Shown piece by piece: positions 9,346 through 17,394 of a stretch of 64,000 nt of DNA. Origin of the DNA: CAYZJB01 sp964602985 (GTDB taxonomy: Bacteria > CLD3 > SB21); assembly GCA_964602985.1 (NCBI GenBank), contig CAZRTJ010000016.1:28746-92745 (forward strand). Reading direction: 5' to 3'. Under the pieces are notes generated by a model that saw only the letters and a list, made by a program, of their open reading frames with translations, was not told the DNA's origin and searched no databases. A program made the translations under genes and the position numbers. Each line of letters begins with the position of its first letter. Position 1 is the first letter of the stretch.

Positions 9346-10113
9346 TCAAAGTGTGCGGAGGTATTCAACAAGGTCCTCCTTCTCCTGTTCGGATAAATGA
9401 ATTTCCGATATCCCCAGTGCGTTCCAACCCCATGAGGTCATTTGATCGACTGTAACTGAATCTGCATAATGATCCACCACGTCACGCAACGTCTCCGACC
9501 TGCCGTCATGGAAATACGGGGCCGTTGCAAACACCCACCGTAAAGACGGTATGTCAAATTGGGGATCCGATGCCCAGATTTGGATTCTAGTTCGATTCGT
9601 CAGGATGGCTCCGCTGTGACATACATTGCATTGACCGGCGCCATCGAAGACTTTCATTCCTCGCTCCTGTGCTGTGGTCAACCGACCGTCCGGCAACTTC
9701 CACGGATTGGCCGGCACACGTAGCGACATCTGGTATGCGACAAGTGCATCGAGTTCCGCTTCCGTCACCGCTCCCCCCATGATGGTCTCGATAACGACAC
9801 GCGTTACCTCGCGCAGATCCGAACCGCCCTCGCCCTTCCACAAGTAGGGTCCCGTTTCGCTTACGCCAAATAACGTCGGCGTAGCGAACAGGTTGGGTAC
9901 GCCGCCGGTCGAATCGTGGACTTGGGGAAAGTGATAGTGTTTGTTGTCCATGTCCCCTTTTGGATGGCACGTTTCGCACGACGCTGCTCCGTTGCCACTG
10001 AACTTGGGGTTCGCAAACAACTCTCGCCCAGCCGTCACGAGGGGGTCCTCAGAAACCGGATCTTTGTCGCATGACACCAGCCACAGCACGGCAAAAAGAA
10101 CAACGTATCGCAT
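9346..10113 (-). CDS. Di-haem cytochrome c lipoprotein (cytochrome c peroxidase/MauG-like)
   Basis: A lipoprotein with lipobox WLVSC (Cys15) and two c-type haem sites, CETCH at 46-50 and CNVCH near 165. Around the second haem, PSLRWVFATAPYFHDGR is typical of the bacterial cytochrome c peroxidase/MauG family. About 255 residues is shorter than typical peroxidases. The ATG at 10113 has a GAGAGG site; a TTG five codons upstream lacks one. It heads an operon with a barrel and a cupredoxin and is divergent from feoAB. Peroxidase activity is not certain; electron transfer is equally possible. Confidence 0.82.
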   Translation of the reverse strand: MRYVVLFAVLWLVSCDKDPVSEDPLVTAGRELFANPKFSGNGAASCETCHPKGDMDNKHYHFPQVHDSTGGVPNLFATPTLFGVSETGPYLWKGEGGSDLREVTRVVIETIMGGAVTEAELDALVAYQMSLRVPANPWKLPDGRLTTAQERGMKVFDGAGQCNVCHSGAILTNRTRIQIWASDPQFDIPSLRWVFATAPYFHDGRSETLRDVVDHYADSVTVDQMTSWGWNALGISEIHLSEQEKEDLVEYLRTL

Positions 10114-10175
10114 AGCGCCTCTCTGCATTGAATCAGGGTCCCGGAACTCTCACTGGGTATGAAAAAAGGTGGAGA

Positions 10176-10204
10176 AAAATAATTACAAAGATGACCAAGA
10201 TCAA
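10176..10204 (-). promoter_or_regulatory. Candidate promoter of the cytochrome/porin/cupredoxin operon
   Basis: On the minus strand, TTGATC (10199-10204) and TATTTT (10176-10181) are 17 nt apart, with the start codon about 60 nt downstream. The region is AT-rich and other hexamer pairs are possible, so this is tentative. Confidence 0.4.
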
Positions 10205-10279
10205 TTGTTTTGCAAAGCAAATTCCTATAATACAAACAGCCGCGAAACGGTGGAAATTCGAACGACCGTTAGATTGGCC

Positions 10280-10308
10280 TTGACTTGCGTCCACCTCACG
10301 GCTATATT
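10280..10308 (+). promoter_or_regulatory. Strong sigma70-like promoter of feoAB
   Basis: TTGACT at 10280-10285 and TATATT at 10303-10308 with a 17-nt spacer. The predicted start of transcription near 10315 lies just before the palindrome at 10322-10336. Confidence 0.7.
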
Positions 10309-10321
10309 GTTTGGAATTAAT

Positions 10322-10336
10322 TGAGATTGAATCTCA
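10322..10336. promoter_or_regulatory. 7-1-7 palindrome, candidate Fur-family operator
   Basis: TGAGATTGAATCTCA is a perfect inverted repeat of 7+1+7 bases, the same geometry as Fur-family boxes (consensus TGATAATNATTATCA). It sits between the predicted transcription start and the feoA ATG, where binding would block the promoter. A second imperfect dyad, TCTCAT-N5-ATGAGA, overlaps it at 10332-10348 and includes the start codon. Iron control is inferred from the neighbouring feoAB. Confidence 0.55.
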
Positions 10337-10342
10337 TTATTT

Positions 10343-10585
10343 ATGAGAAATAAAAACAAAAGCTTAGCAGACCTCGGTTGGGGCGAGTGTGCCGTGATTT
10401 GCGCCATTAGAGGCGACCATCTCGCGGACACATCCACCTGCACCCGACTCCTCGAGATCGGCTTTACCCCCGGGCAGGAAGTGAAAGTCATTGCCAAATC
10501 ACCATTTCGCGATCCATTGGCCGTATCCATTCGTGGCAGCGTGTTTGCCCTGCGACGCCATGAAGCTCAATGCGTGATCATCTGA
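10343..10585 (+). CDS. feoA: Ferrous iron transport protein A
   Basis: 80 residues, the normal size for the small SH3-like cytoplasmic protein that works with FeoB. Recognisable parts are LLEIGFTPGQEVKVIAKSPF and GDPLAVSIRG-like spacing (here RDPLAVSIRGSVFALRR). The start codon lies within an imperfect dyad and lacks a clear Shine-Dalgarno site. The 3' end overlaps feoB by 16 nt, implying coupled translation. Confidence 0.92.
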   Translation: MRNKNKSLADLGWGECAVICAIRGDHLADTSTCTRLLEIGFTPGQEVKVIAKSPFRDPLAVSIRGSVFALRRHEAQCVII

Positions 10586-12543
10586 CCGAATCCACAATCG
10601 AGATTCCAGTGCGTGAACGACCCCTGGTCGCTTTGATCGGACAACCGAACTCCGGCAAGACCACGCTCTTCAACGCTCTCACGGGATCATTCTACAAAAC
10701 CTCGAATTACGCCGGCACGACCGCCGAGTCATACGAAGGCGAACTGACCGATGGATATGATTGGAAGGCCCACGTCATCGACACGCCGGGAGTGGCCGGC
10801 ACACACGTGCTTTCTTCCGACGAGGATGTGGCGTATCGGATGCTCTTCGAACACCCGACGTATCGCAATCCGGATGTCGTCATCATTTCCGTGGACGCCT
10901 CCCAACTCGCGCGACAACTGCATCTCGCCAGATACCTGATCCAATGCGGTCTGCCCGTCGTAGTGGCTCTGACGATGAACGACATCCTGCGGAATTCGGG
11001 ATTGAATGTGGAGGTAGAAAAACTATCCGCCGAACTGGGGGTTCCCGTTGTCAAAGTCAATCCGCGGGTTGGACACGGACTGCGGGAACTCATGCAATCT
11101 GCGCGGGCGACGGCCAGCAGCAGACAGCCTCGGGTCATCCGACAACTCAAACCGCTGACCGAGAGTGGGATCATATCTTCCTATGAGTGGGCCGAGGAAG
11201 TTCAAGAGCGTGTGCTCTCCTCCGTCTATTCCATCCCGATTTTGGGTCAAAGGGCATTGGATGTCCGAAAACCAGCGCCCGATCCCCACTCACTGAAATT
11301 GGATCGCGTCCTCCTCCACCCCGTGTGGGGATTTGTGTTGTTTGCCGGTACGATGTTCCTTCTGTTCAGTTCGGTTTTTTGGCTCGCACAGCCGGCCATG
11401 GACGCCGTGTCTGACGGAATGACCTCTCTTGCGGACTGGGTGCGGACGATGCTGGGAGAATCCTGGTGGGTGGACTTACTCGCAACGGGGATTCTGGAAG
11501 GCGCCGGTTCTGTCCTCACGTTCGTGCCACAAATTGTCGTTCTTTTTTTTGTACTCGATTTCCTTGAGGATTCAGGATACCTGGCCCGTGGAGCCATGTT
11601 GATCGATAAACCGCTGTCCAAGATCGGACTCAATGGAAGATCGTTCGTCCCCATGTTGTCAGGCTTTGCCTGCGCCATTCCCGCGATCATGGCCGCCCGC
11701 ACCATTCCCAACAAGCGCGAACGCTTGCTGACCATCTTCATTATCCCACTGATGACCTGTAGCGCCCGATTGCCTGTGTACGGACTGCTCCTGGCGTTCT
11801 TACTTCCCGCCAATCGCCCGTGGCTCGCCGGCATCATCCTGAGCGGCATCTACCTCCTCAGTTTGTTGAACGGAGCCGTGACGGCAGGAATCGTCAGTCG
11901 ATTGAGCAGAAGGAGAGAATTGTCTCCTTTGATGTTGGAGTTACCCGCGTATCGGAAACCTGTTTTGAAACACATTGTGCGACACACAATCTTCAAATCG
12001 TATTCGTACATTCAAAAAGCAGGGCCGACGATCCTTGCCTGCGCGATCGTCATCTGGGTGCTGACGTACTTCCCGGGCTTCACTTCCGGAGCGGACGGCT
12101 CTGCACCTCTTGAGAATCGGTTGGAGAATTCCATCGCGGCCGATATTGGCAGACTGATCGAACCGGCCATGAAACCGCTGGGATGGGATTGGCGGGTGGG
12201 CGTGGGCTTGCTGTCTGCATTCATGGCGCGGGAAGTATTCGTAAGTTCGATGGCCCTGACCTTCCAAGTGGAAGGAGAATCGGAGGATCAAACCCCGGTA
12301 CTCTCGGCCATGCGTCAGGCCACGCGGCATGGATCCGAAGAGCCCCTTTTCACGACGGCCAATACCATCGCCTTGTTGATTTTCTTCATGTACTCCATGC
12401 AGTGCGTTTCCACTCTGGCCGTTTGCCGAAAAGAAACTGGATCGTGGAGAATTCCCCTCTTGCAACAGGTGATTTACACCCTTGCTGCCTACCTACTGGC
12501 GCTGGGCGCCAAAACGTTGCTGAATGGAATTGGTATCGCCTGA
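10570..12543 (+). CDS. feoB: Ferrous iron transporter FeoB
   Basis: 657 residues. The N-terminal G domain has GQPNSGKTT (G1) and DTPG (G3), followed by a helical region and a polytopic C-terminal half with two gate domains, including the conserved Cys in PLMTCSARLPVY. It imports Fe2+ across the inner membrane. The G4 position reads TMND where FeoB proteins usually have NMxD, so the guanine-contacting Asn is replaced by Thr. The ATG overlaps the feoA end. There is no feoC. Transcription should depend on the promoter and palindrome upstream of feoA. Confidence 0.96.
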   Translation: MRDHLTESTIEIPVRERPLVALIGQPNSGKTTLFNALTGSFYKTSNYAGTTAESYEGELTDGYDWKAHVIDTPGVAGTHVLSSDEDVAYRMLFEHPTYRNPDVVIISVDASQLARQLHLARYLIQCGLPVVVALTMNDILRNSGLNVEVEKLSAELGVPVVKVNPRVGHGLRELMQSARATASSRQPRVIRQLKPLTESGIISSYEWAEEVQERVLSSVYSIPILGQRALDVRKPAPDPHSLKLDRVLLHPVWGFVLFAGTMFLLFSSVFWLAQPAMDAVSDGMTSLADWVRTMLGESWWVDLLATGILEGAGSVLTFVPQIVVLFFVLDFLEDSGYLARGAMLIDKPLSKIGLNGRSFVPMLSGFACAIPAIMAARTIPNKRERLLTIFIIPLMTCSARLPVYGLLLAFLLPANRPWLAGIILSGIYLLSLLNGAVTAGIVSRLSRRRELSPLMLELPAYRKPVLKHIVRHTIFKSYSYIQKAGPTILACAIVIWVLTYFPGFTSGADGSAPLENRLENSIAADIGRLIEPAMKPLGWDWRVGVGLLSAFMAREVFVSSMALTFQVEGESEDQTPVLSAMRQATRHGSEEPLFTTANTIALLIFFMYSMQCVSTLAVCRKETGSWRIPLLQQVIYTLAAYLLALGAKTLLNGIGIA

Positions 12544-12561
12544 GGTTCGCGATACGAACCC

Positions 12562-12771
12562 TCAGCCTTGCTCGCTTTCATCTGCGTCAAGCAACGAAAA
12601 TTCCGTCCGACCGGTTACGAGCATCCTGCGAACAAACGGGTGGCACAACCGACATTGATGACCAAATTCAATGTGTTGTTGCAACTCCTCAATGGAATGA
12701 CTGTCCTGTTCGTCCGCGATCTTCTTCAAATGCACGAACAGAATATCGTGGCAGACGCATTTCGTAATCAT
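12562..12771 (-). CDS. Bfd-like [2Fe-2S]-binding small protein
   Basis: 69 residues. Cysteines C5-x-C7 and C40-x2-C43 in the contexts KCVCHDI and HQCRLCHPFV match the bacterioferritin-associated ferredoxin fold that binds a [2Fe-2S] cluster. Its start overlaps the pduO stop (ATGA), so it is the last gene of the B12 operon. A role in reducing iron stores or in electron supply for cobalamin reduction is inferred only from family and position. It converges with feoB 18 nt away. Confidence 0.8.
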   Translation of the reverse strand: MITKCVCHDILFVHLKKIADEQDSHSIEELQQHIEFGHQCRLCHPFVRRMLVTGRTEFSLLDADESEQG

Positions 12772-13301
12772 GGCTGACTCCACAGGATATCCGACTGTCC
12801 GTTGGCATGATTTGCGTACCGGGCAGCCACAAAGAAGAAATCAGACAATCGGTTGAGGTATTTCACGGTCCATTCCGAGGCATCGGACCCCATCTCGACA
12901 ACCAGTCGTTCGGCGCGCCTGCAGACCGTCCGGGCCAGGTGCAAATGCGCACCGACCACGCTTCCTCCCGGCAGGATGAAATTTGTCAGGGGCAGCAACG
13001 TGGACTCCCACTCGTCAATCTGTCTTTCCAGCGCAACAACGTCCTTCTCTGAGATCCGGCGAACATGCGGGTGATCGACAGGCGTGGCGAGGTCGGATCC
13101 CAGTTGAAACAGCTGATTCTGGACAGACAACAGAATCGAATCCAATTCCGGAATCCGATTCGACGTTCGCGCTAGCCCCACGACGGAATTCAACTCGTCC
13201 ACGGTTCCGTAGGCGTTGATTCGGAGATGATTCTTTCGAACGCGGCCTCCTCCGAAGAGGCCCGTCGTTCCGTCATCTCCGGTCTTCGTATAGATTTTCA
13301 T
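12768..13301 (-). CDS. pduO: Cob(I)alamin adenosyltransferase, PduO type
   Basis: 177 residues. The N-terminal KIYTKTGDDGTTGLFGG and NAYGTVDELNS and the later ARTVCRRAER are hallmarks of PduO/MMAB enzymes, which transfer the 5'-deoxyadenosyl group of ATP to cob(I)alamin. The start is set by an AGGAGG site. Location behind a BtuG-like gene in a cobalamin-riboswitch operon fits conversion of imported B12 to the coenzyme used by the methylmalonyl-CoA mutase at 29100. Confidence 0.95.
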   Translation of the reverse strand: MKIYTKTGDDGTTGLFGGGRVRKNHLRINAYGTVDELNSVVGLARTSNRIPELDSILLSVQNQLFQLGSDLATPVDHPHVRRISEKDVVALERQIDEWESTLLPLTNFILPGGSVVGAHLHLARTVCRRAERLVVEMGSDASEWTVKYLNRLSDFFFVAARYANHANGQSDILWSQP

Positions 13302-13310
13302 ATCAACCTC

Positions 13311-14279
13311 CTACGGCATGAACGTCATATGGACGGGAGCAGTATCCGTGGAAAAGATTCTTTTGACGGTCAACGCCGGCGACATCCACTGCACTTCTCC
13401 GCGACCTACAAAATCTCGGGCGTCGAGCGCAAAAAGATCCATACCTCCGAATGCGATTCCATGGAAGTTTCCAGCGGATGTCGATCGAGACTCATCCGTG
13501 TCCGTGTTGTAAATCGTCACGTCCCCGTTCTCAGACCGGATATAGGCTACATACGGATCGCCACAGACTACCTTGACGGGAGCGATGCCGCTCGCCAGGG
13601 TTCGCATCACGACATGGGAACTTGCGTCCAAAACAACGATCGTCCCAGCTCCCTGGCAGGCAACGAAAATCTCACTCCGGCGAGGCATCACATCCAGGCT
13701 CACCGGATTTCTGCCTACGGTGACGCGTTGGACGCTTTGATCCGAAAGGGTAATGATGGAAATGGCTGAGTCGCCGGTGGAGGCATTGCTGATGAACAGA
13801 AAGTCGTTATAGTGCGCAATCTCATCGGGACGATGCCCGAGGCGATACGATTGAACGATGGTTTCCGTCATCAGGCTCACGCAGTACACCGCGCTGTCGC
13901 TATAACTGGTTACCCACAACAAACTCCCATCCGTGGCGAGATGTCTCGGTGACGCCACGCCGGTGATCCGACTGATGCTCTTCATGGCTGCAATATCCAT
14001 CACTTCAACGCGATTGGATCCGCTCACAGCAACGTACCCTTTGGTACCTGCGATCACCATGTCGTGGGCAAAATCTCCGAGTCTGCCATCATTAGCCACT
14101 TCGTATGCGCTTCGGAATGTCGTATCGATTTCGACTGTGTCCAACAGCGTGATCGAACTATTGCTCGAATTGAAATTTCCTTCACAGACAATAAAAGCCT
14201 GCCAGGTTGCCGGCAGGCTTCTGTCCTCCTCATGCGAACATGACAAAATCAGAAGAAAAACCCACAAAAACATTCTCAT
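13311..14279 (-). CDS. Beta-propeller lipoprotein, BtuG-like (B12-binding candidate)
   Basis: A 322-residue lipoprotein (lipobox LILSC, Cys14) whose mature part has repeating beta-propeller blades of the YVTN/YncE type, for example VIAGTKGYVAVSGSNRVEV, DGSLLWVTSYSDSAVYCVSL and MPRRSEIFVACQGAGTIVVL. BtuG of Bacteroides is a surface propeller lipoprotein that hands B12 to BtuB. This protein has the same fold type and sits in a B12-riboswitch operon with btuB and pduO. B12 binding is inferred from context. The start overlaps the upstream stop (ATGA). Confidence 0.7.
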   Translation of the reverse strand: MRMFLWVFLLILSCSHEEDRSLPATWQAFIVCEGNFNSSNSSITLLDTVEIDTTFRSAYEVANDGRLGDFAHDMVIAGTKGYVAVSGSNRVEVMDIAAMKSISRITGVASPRHLATDGSLLWVTSYSDSAVYCVSLMTETIVQSYRLGHRPDEIAHYNDFLFISNASTGDSAISIITLSDQSVQRVTVGRNPVSLDVMPRRSEIFVACQGAGTIVVLDASSHVVMRTLASGIAPVKVVCGDPYVAYIRSENGDVTIYNTDTDESRSTSAGNFHGIAFGGMDLFALDARDFVGRGEVQWMSPALTVKRIFSTDTAPVHMTFMP

Positions 14280-14809
14280 CCGGCGGATGGCACTCTCGCC
14301 TGGGCCCGGGTCAAGGTCTCATACGCACCGACCAGCACGAAAGTGAATATCCCATCTCCGAGAATTGAATTTCCAAAAAAGGGAATGGCCATTCCATAGC
14401 ACGCGATCAGTCCCTCGCCAGTCAAAGGGTACATGCCCGATGACAGCCACACAGCAAGATTCGACAACACAAAAAACACGACCGATGCCGCCAGGGAAGA
14501 ACCGCCGACGTAACCCACAAAACGGACACCCGACTCCCTCTTGCGCGCTACCCACTGCCCCAACCACACGGCAATAAGAATCGACAAATAGATCGAGGGG
14601 GTCACTACCCAGTCGAGTCCCAGCACAAGATCAGCAGCAAACATCGCCCCCAGCGGCAAGACCACGGCCACCCAACGATTCAAATACAGCCCGCCAACAA
14701 TGGCCGTCGCCATCACGGGCGTAAAATTCCAAGGATGCGGCAACAGACGGTAGACAGCCAAAACGCCAATGACAGCAACGATCGGAAACAGCTTCAGAAT
14801 TGCCTTCAT
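14276..14809 (-). CDS. DUF6580-type membrane protein, candidate B12 permease component
   Basis: 177 residues with five or six hydrophobic segments; RLLPHPWNFTPVMATAIVGG, MFAADLVLG and IPFFGNSILGDGIF are typical of the DUF6580 putative transport family, which looks like an ECF S-component. It lies between btuB and the BtuG-like gene, with AGGAG before its ATG and a promoter of its own. No BtuCDF-type ABC genes are in the operon, so it may provide inner-membrane passage for cobalamin or a precursor. Function is inferred from position. Confidence 0.65.
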   Translation of the reverse strand: MKAILKLFPIVAVIGVLAVYRLLPHPWNFTPVMATAIVGGLYLNRWVAVVLPLGAMFAADLVLGLDWVVTPSIYLSILIAVWLGQWVARKRESGVRFVGYVGGSSLAASVVFFVLSNLAVWLSSGMYPLTGEGLIACYGMAIPFFGNSILGDGIFTFVLVGAYETLTRAQARVPSAG

Positions 14810-14836
14810 GTCATACTCCTATTGGGTTGCGTAAAA

Positions 14837-14865
14837 AATATACTCGACTCATACAAGAGTGTCAA
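14837..14865 (-). promoter_or_regulatory. Predicted internal promoter before the DUF6580 gene
   Basis: Minus-strand TTGACA (14860-14865) and TATATT (14837-14842) with a 17-nt spacer, a near-consensus sigma70 promoter. It would allow transcription of the DUF6580-btuG-pduO part independently of the riboswitch upstream of btuB. Confidence 0.7.
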
Positions 14866-14883
14866 ACCACACGTAAGACGGTG

Positions 14884-17022
14884 TCACCAACCATAACGAA
14901 TGGAGACCAGCACCGAGCGGCCGACCGACCGGTACCCCCGGATTTCCGATGCGCGATTATCGAGCAGATTATGCACTCGCACATCCGCGGTCAGTTGCTC
15001 ACGAATCTCGACCGAAGCCATCGCGTCAGCGGTCGCATACGCCTTCATCGATCGGGTGTCCAGCGCCCCGAAGGGCCCTAAGGCAGGATTGTAGTACACG
15101 TCGTATCTCCGACCGACGTACCGACCTGTGATCCCGCACTGAAGCCTCGGGTGAACCCTGTACTGGACCGCGGCATTTGCCGTGCTCGGTTTCCGCACGG
15201 GTTTTTTCGAAGTTATGTCGGCATCCAGGAATTCGCCATTCGAGAACAACTGTACGTGATGGCCTTGTGTTTTTGAGAGATCAATGTCCGATGGATCGTA
15301 CCGCAATCGGCTTCGCAAGAAAGATCCGTTCATGTGCAGGGACAAGTCCGGGATCGGTCGCACGGTCGCCGAAACCTCCAATCCCTCCACCGTTTGGCGA
15401 CCCACATTGAGGTACGTATCGCCACGATAGTCGTCGCGCATCCAGTCGGTACCCAGGTCGCCGATCGCCAGCGCACCGTCCCACAAGTACACATACTCGA
15501 TGAAATCCCTGACGACCGATCGATAGAGAGACGCAGACCATTCGATTCGTTCTCGCTTCTGCTTGATTCCTACCTCCCATGCCGTCGATCGTTCCGGACT
15601 CAATTGCCGATGACCACGAGTGATGTTCGACGTGTAGTATGACTCCGGCGCATACAAGCGGTAGAGGGATGGCGCGGTGAAGCCCGTAGTCCACGACGCG
15701 TACGCCAATACGGTTGGGTGGAGACGGTAGGATGGATTGACCTCGTAGGTCCAATTCACGCCGTAGCGATCATGGCGATTCCAACGGATTCCCAATCCGA
15801 GATTCCATTTCACCCAAGAGTCGGCGATCAGTGTGCCATTCAAGTCTCCGCGCGCAAAGGCGTGCACCATGTCTGCTTGAAGGTTCAGCGTATCGAGGTC
15901 AGACACACTGGAGAAGGAGAAGAACGTATTCACGTAGGATACCCGCGAGGTCATCGTTTCGCGAGTCCAACCAGCACCGGCCACGCCTTCATAGCCTCGG
16001 CCGTGTCGAGTGATTTGTCCTTCGGCCTGGATGAGTGTTCCTTCGTATCGACTGTCGGAGTACGATTGGTCAGTCGAACCGTCGGAAGCGACCTGTGACG
16101 AATCGTCGATCGCACGGCGTTCAAACGTCGAATATCCGAGACCCATCATCCACGTGCTCTCCCCGACACTCCGCTCCATCGACCAATTTCCAATCGATCG
16201 ACGCAGGCGCACGTCGTAGTTCTCATCGTTGCGATACGCACCATCGTCAATGTCGGAATCGGTGCGAATGGTTCGCCATGACGAGACGATCTTCCAGTCC
16301 TCGTTGCGAAAGCCCAATTTGCCTGCGATATCCGCCTGACTCATCCCATCACGATCCAGTTTCTTAAAAGCGCCTGGAGTTCGAACCGTATCAAGAGTGG
16401 CATCGAGGCCATTGACGTTGCGCAGCATGGCATCGCCCTGAATGAACAAGCCCATGTTATTGCGGACGCTGAGATTGAGATGCTGGCTGTGGTCGTATGC
16501 GCCGTTGCCGAGTAAACCGCCGTTGAACTGGAGATTCCCATGAAAACCTGGTCGTTCTGGAATCCGCGAGATGAAGTTGACCAAACCCCCGACCGCGGAA
16601 GAGCCGAACATTGTCCCATGAGCTCCTCGTACGATCTCGATTCGGTCCGCACCGGCGAGCGTCAGTTCTGTCAAATCCAACGCATTGTCCGGTGAAGTGG
16701 GATCCGATATCCGTATCCCATCGATCACGACCGCCGTTTGGTGATTGGCCGCGCCGCGAAGCTGCAACGTTTGAAGACTACCCGGAGTCTGTGCGGCCCC
16801 GAGCGTATAGATCCCAGCCTGTCGGGTGAGCCATTCCCCTGGCGAAAGGATCACTCCCGCCCGCTGGGCGTCGAGGACCGTGACACTGCGGCCAATTTCG
16901 AACGCATTTCTCTTTGTGCGCGTGGCCGAGATGATCGTCTCTTGTAATTCAAACGAACCCAGGGAATCTTCCTGGGCAAGGACAGATGAAAAACTGAGAC
17001 ACAAGATGAGAGCAATCCGCAT
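14884..17022 (-). CDS. btuB: TonB-dependent outer-membrane receptor, BtuB-like
   Basis: About 712 residues: signal peptide (MRIALILCLSFSSVLAQ), plug domain with a TonB-box-like ETIISATRT, then QAGIYTLG and GSSAVGGLVNFI, then a 22-strand barrel closing with LVSIRYGW (terminal aromatic). The cobalamin riboswitch in its leader identifies the substrate as B12 or a related corrinoid. The ATG at 17022 has an AGGAG site; an in-frame start 18 nt upstream is less likely. DUF6580, BtuG-like and PduO genes follow. Confidence 0.88.
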   Translation of the reverse strand: MRIALILCLSFSSVLAQEDSLGSFELQETIISATRTKRNAFEIGRSVTVLDAQRAGVILSPGEWLTRQAGIYTLGAAQTPGSLQTLQLRGAANHQTAVVIDGIRISDPTSPDNALDLTELTLAGADRIEIVRGAHGTMFGSSAVGGLVNFISRIPERPGFHGNLQFNGGLLGNGAYDHSQHLNLSVRNNMGLFIQGDAMLRNVNGLDATLDTVRTPGAFKKLDRDGMSQADIAGKLGFRNEDWKIVSSWRTIRTDSDIDDGAYRNDENYDVRLRRSIGNWSMERSVGESTWMMGLGYSTFERRAIDDSSQVASDGSTDQSYSDSRYEGTLIQAEGQITRHGRGYEGVAGAGWTRETMTSRVSYVNTFFSFSSVSDLDTLNLQADMVHAFARGDLNGTLIADSWVKWNLGLGIRWNRHDRYGVNWTYEVNPSYRLHPTVLAYASWTTGFTAPSLYRLYAPESYYTSNITRGHRQLSPERSTAWEVGIKQKRERIEWSASLYRSVVRDFIEYVYLWDGALAIGDLGTDWMRDDYRGDTYLNVGRQTVEGLEVSATVRPIPDLSLHMNGSFLRSRLRYDPSDIDLSKTQGHHVQLFSNGEFLDADITSKKPVRKPSTANAAVQYRVHPRLQCGITGRYVGRRYDVYYNPALGPFGALDTRSMKAYATADAMASVEIREQLTADVRVHNLLDNRASEIRGYRSVGRSVLVSIRYGW

Positions 17023-17100
17023 ACGTACTCCTGGATGCACCCGAGCCGCGCCGGCTCGTCAGCCACCGCAGACACGAGTTGGGTGGTTGACAGTGCGCGC

Positions 17101-17131
17101 AAAAAAAATCCCCACTCCGACTGGAGTGGGG
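17101..17131 (-). terminator. Intrinsic terminator of the B12 riboswitch
   Basis: On the minus strand CCCCACTCC (17123-17131 complement) pairs with GGAGTGGGG (17110-17118 complement) around a 4-nt loop, then A and T8 (17101-17108 complement). Lying between the aptamer and the btuB start, it is the probable OFF element of the riboswitch. Confidence 0.88.
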
Positions 17132-17174
17132 AAAGAACAATTTCAACGTTTGTCCAACTCCCTTCCCGCGAAGG

Positions 17175-17345
17175 ATTGTTGCTAGAGGTCTGGGGCAGGT
17201 CTCCTGACTTGCGAGCGCCGGTTCCCTTCCTGTGTTGCCACAGTGGATAGTTCGAATGACTCGCTTACAGTTGCGGGGCAGTTCACGATTCTCACGTGAT
17301 TCCCTTTTCATCAGCCGAAGCTGACACCTCAGACCGGTTTGGAAA
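17175..17345 (-). ncRNA. Cobalamin riboswitch aptamer
   Basis: Read on the minus strand, the leader has the conserved blocks of the AdoCbl riboswitch in order: GAAAAGGGAA, CTGCCCCGCAACTGTAAGC, CCACTGTGG, then the B12 box AAGTCAGGAGACCTGCC (about 17193-17210). Edges are approximate. It controls btuB through the terminator at 17101-17131: bound cobalamin should favour termination. Confidence 0.93.
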
Positions 17346-17365
17346 AGAACATTGGATGACGGCCC

Positions 17366-17394
17366 AATGTAAAGGTCAAAGACTCTCTTGTCAA
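17366..17394 (-). promoter_or_regulatory. Promoter of the riboswitch-btuB transcript
   Basis: Minus-strand TTGACA (17389-17394) and TACATT (17366-17371) are 17 nt apart, placing the transcription start near 17359, just upstream of the aptamer. Confidence 0.72.

Noticed and set aside
17230..17265. tRNA-like GTTCGAA stretch
   Set aside because: It belongs to the cobalamin riboswitch (CCACTGTGG region); no acceptor or anticodon stems fit a tRNA.
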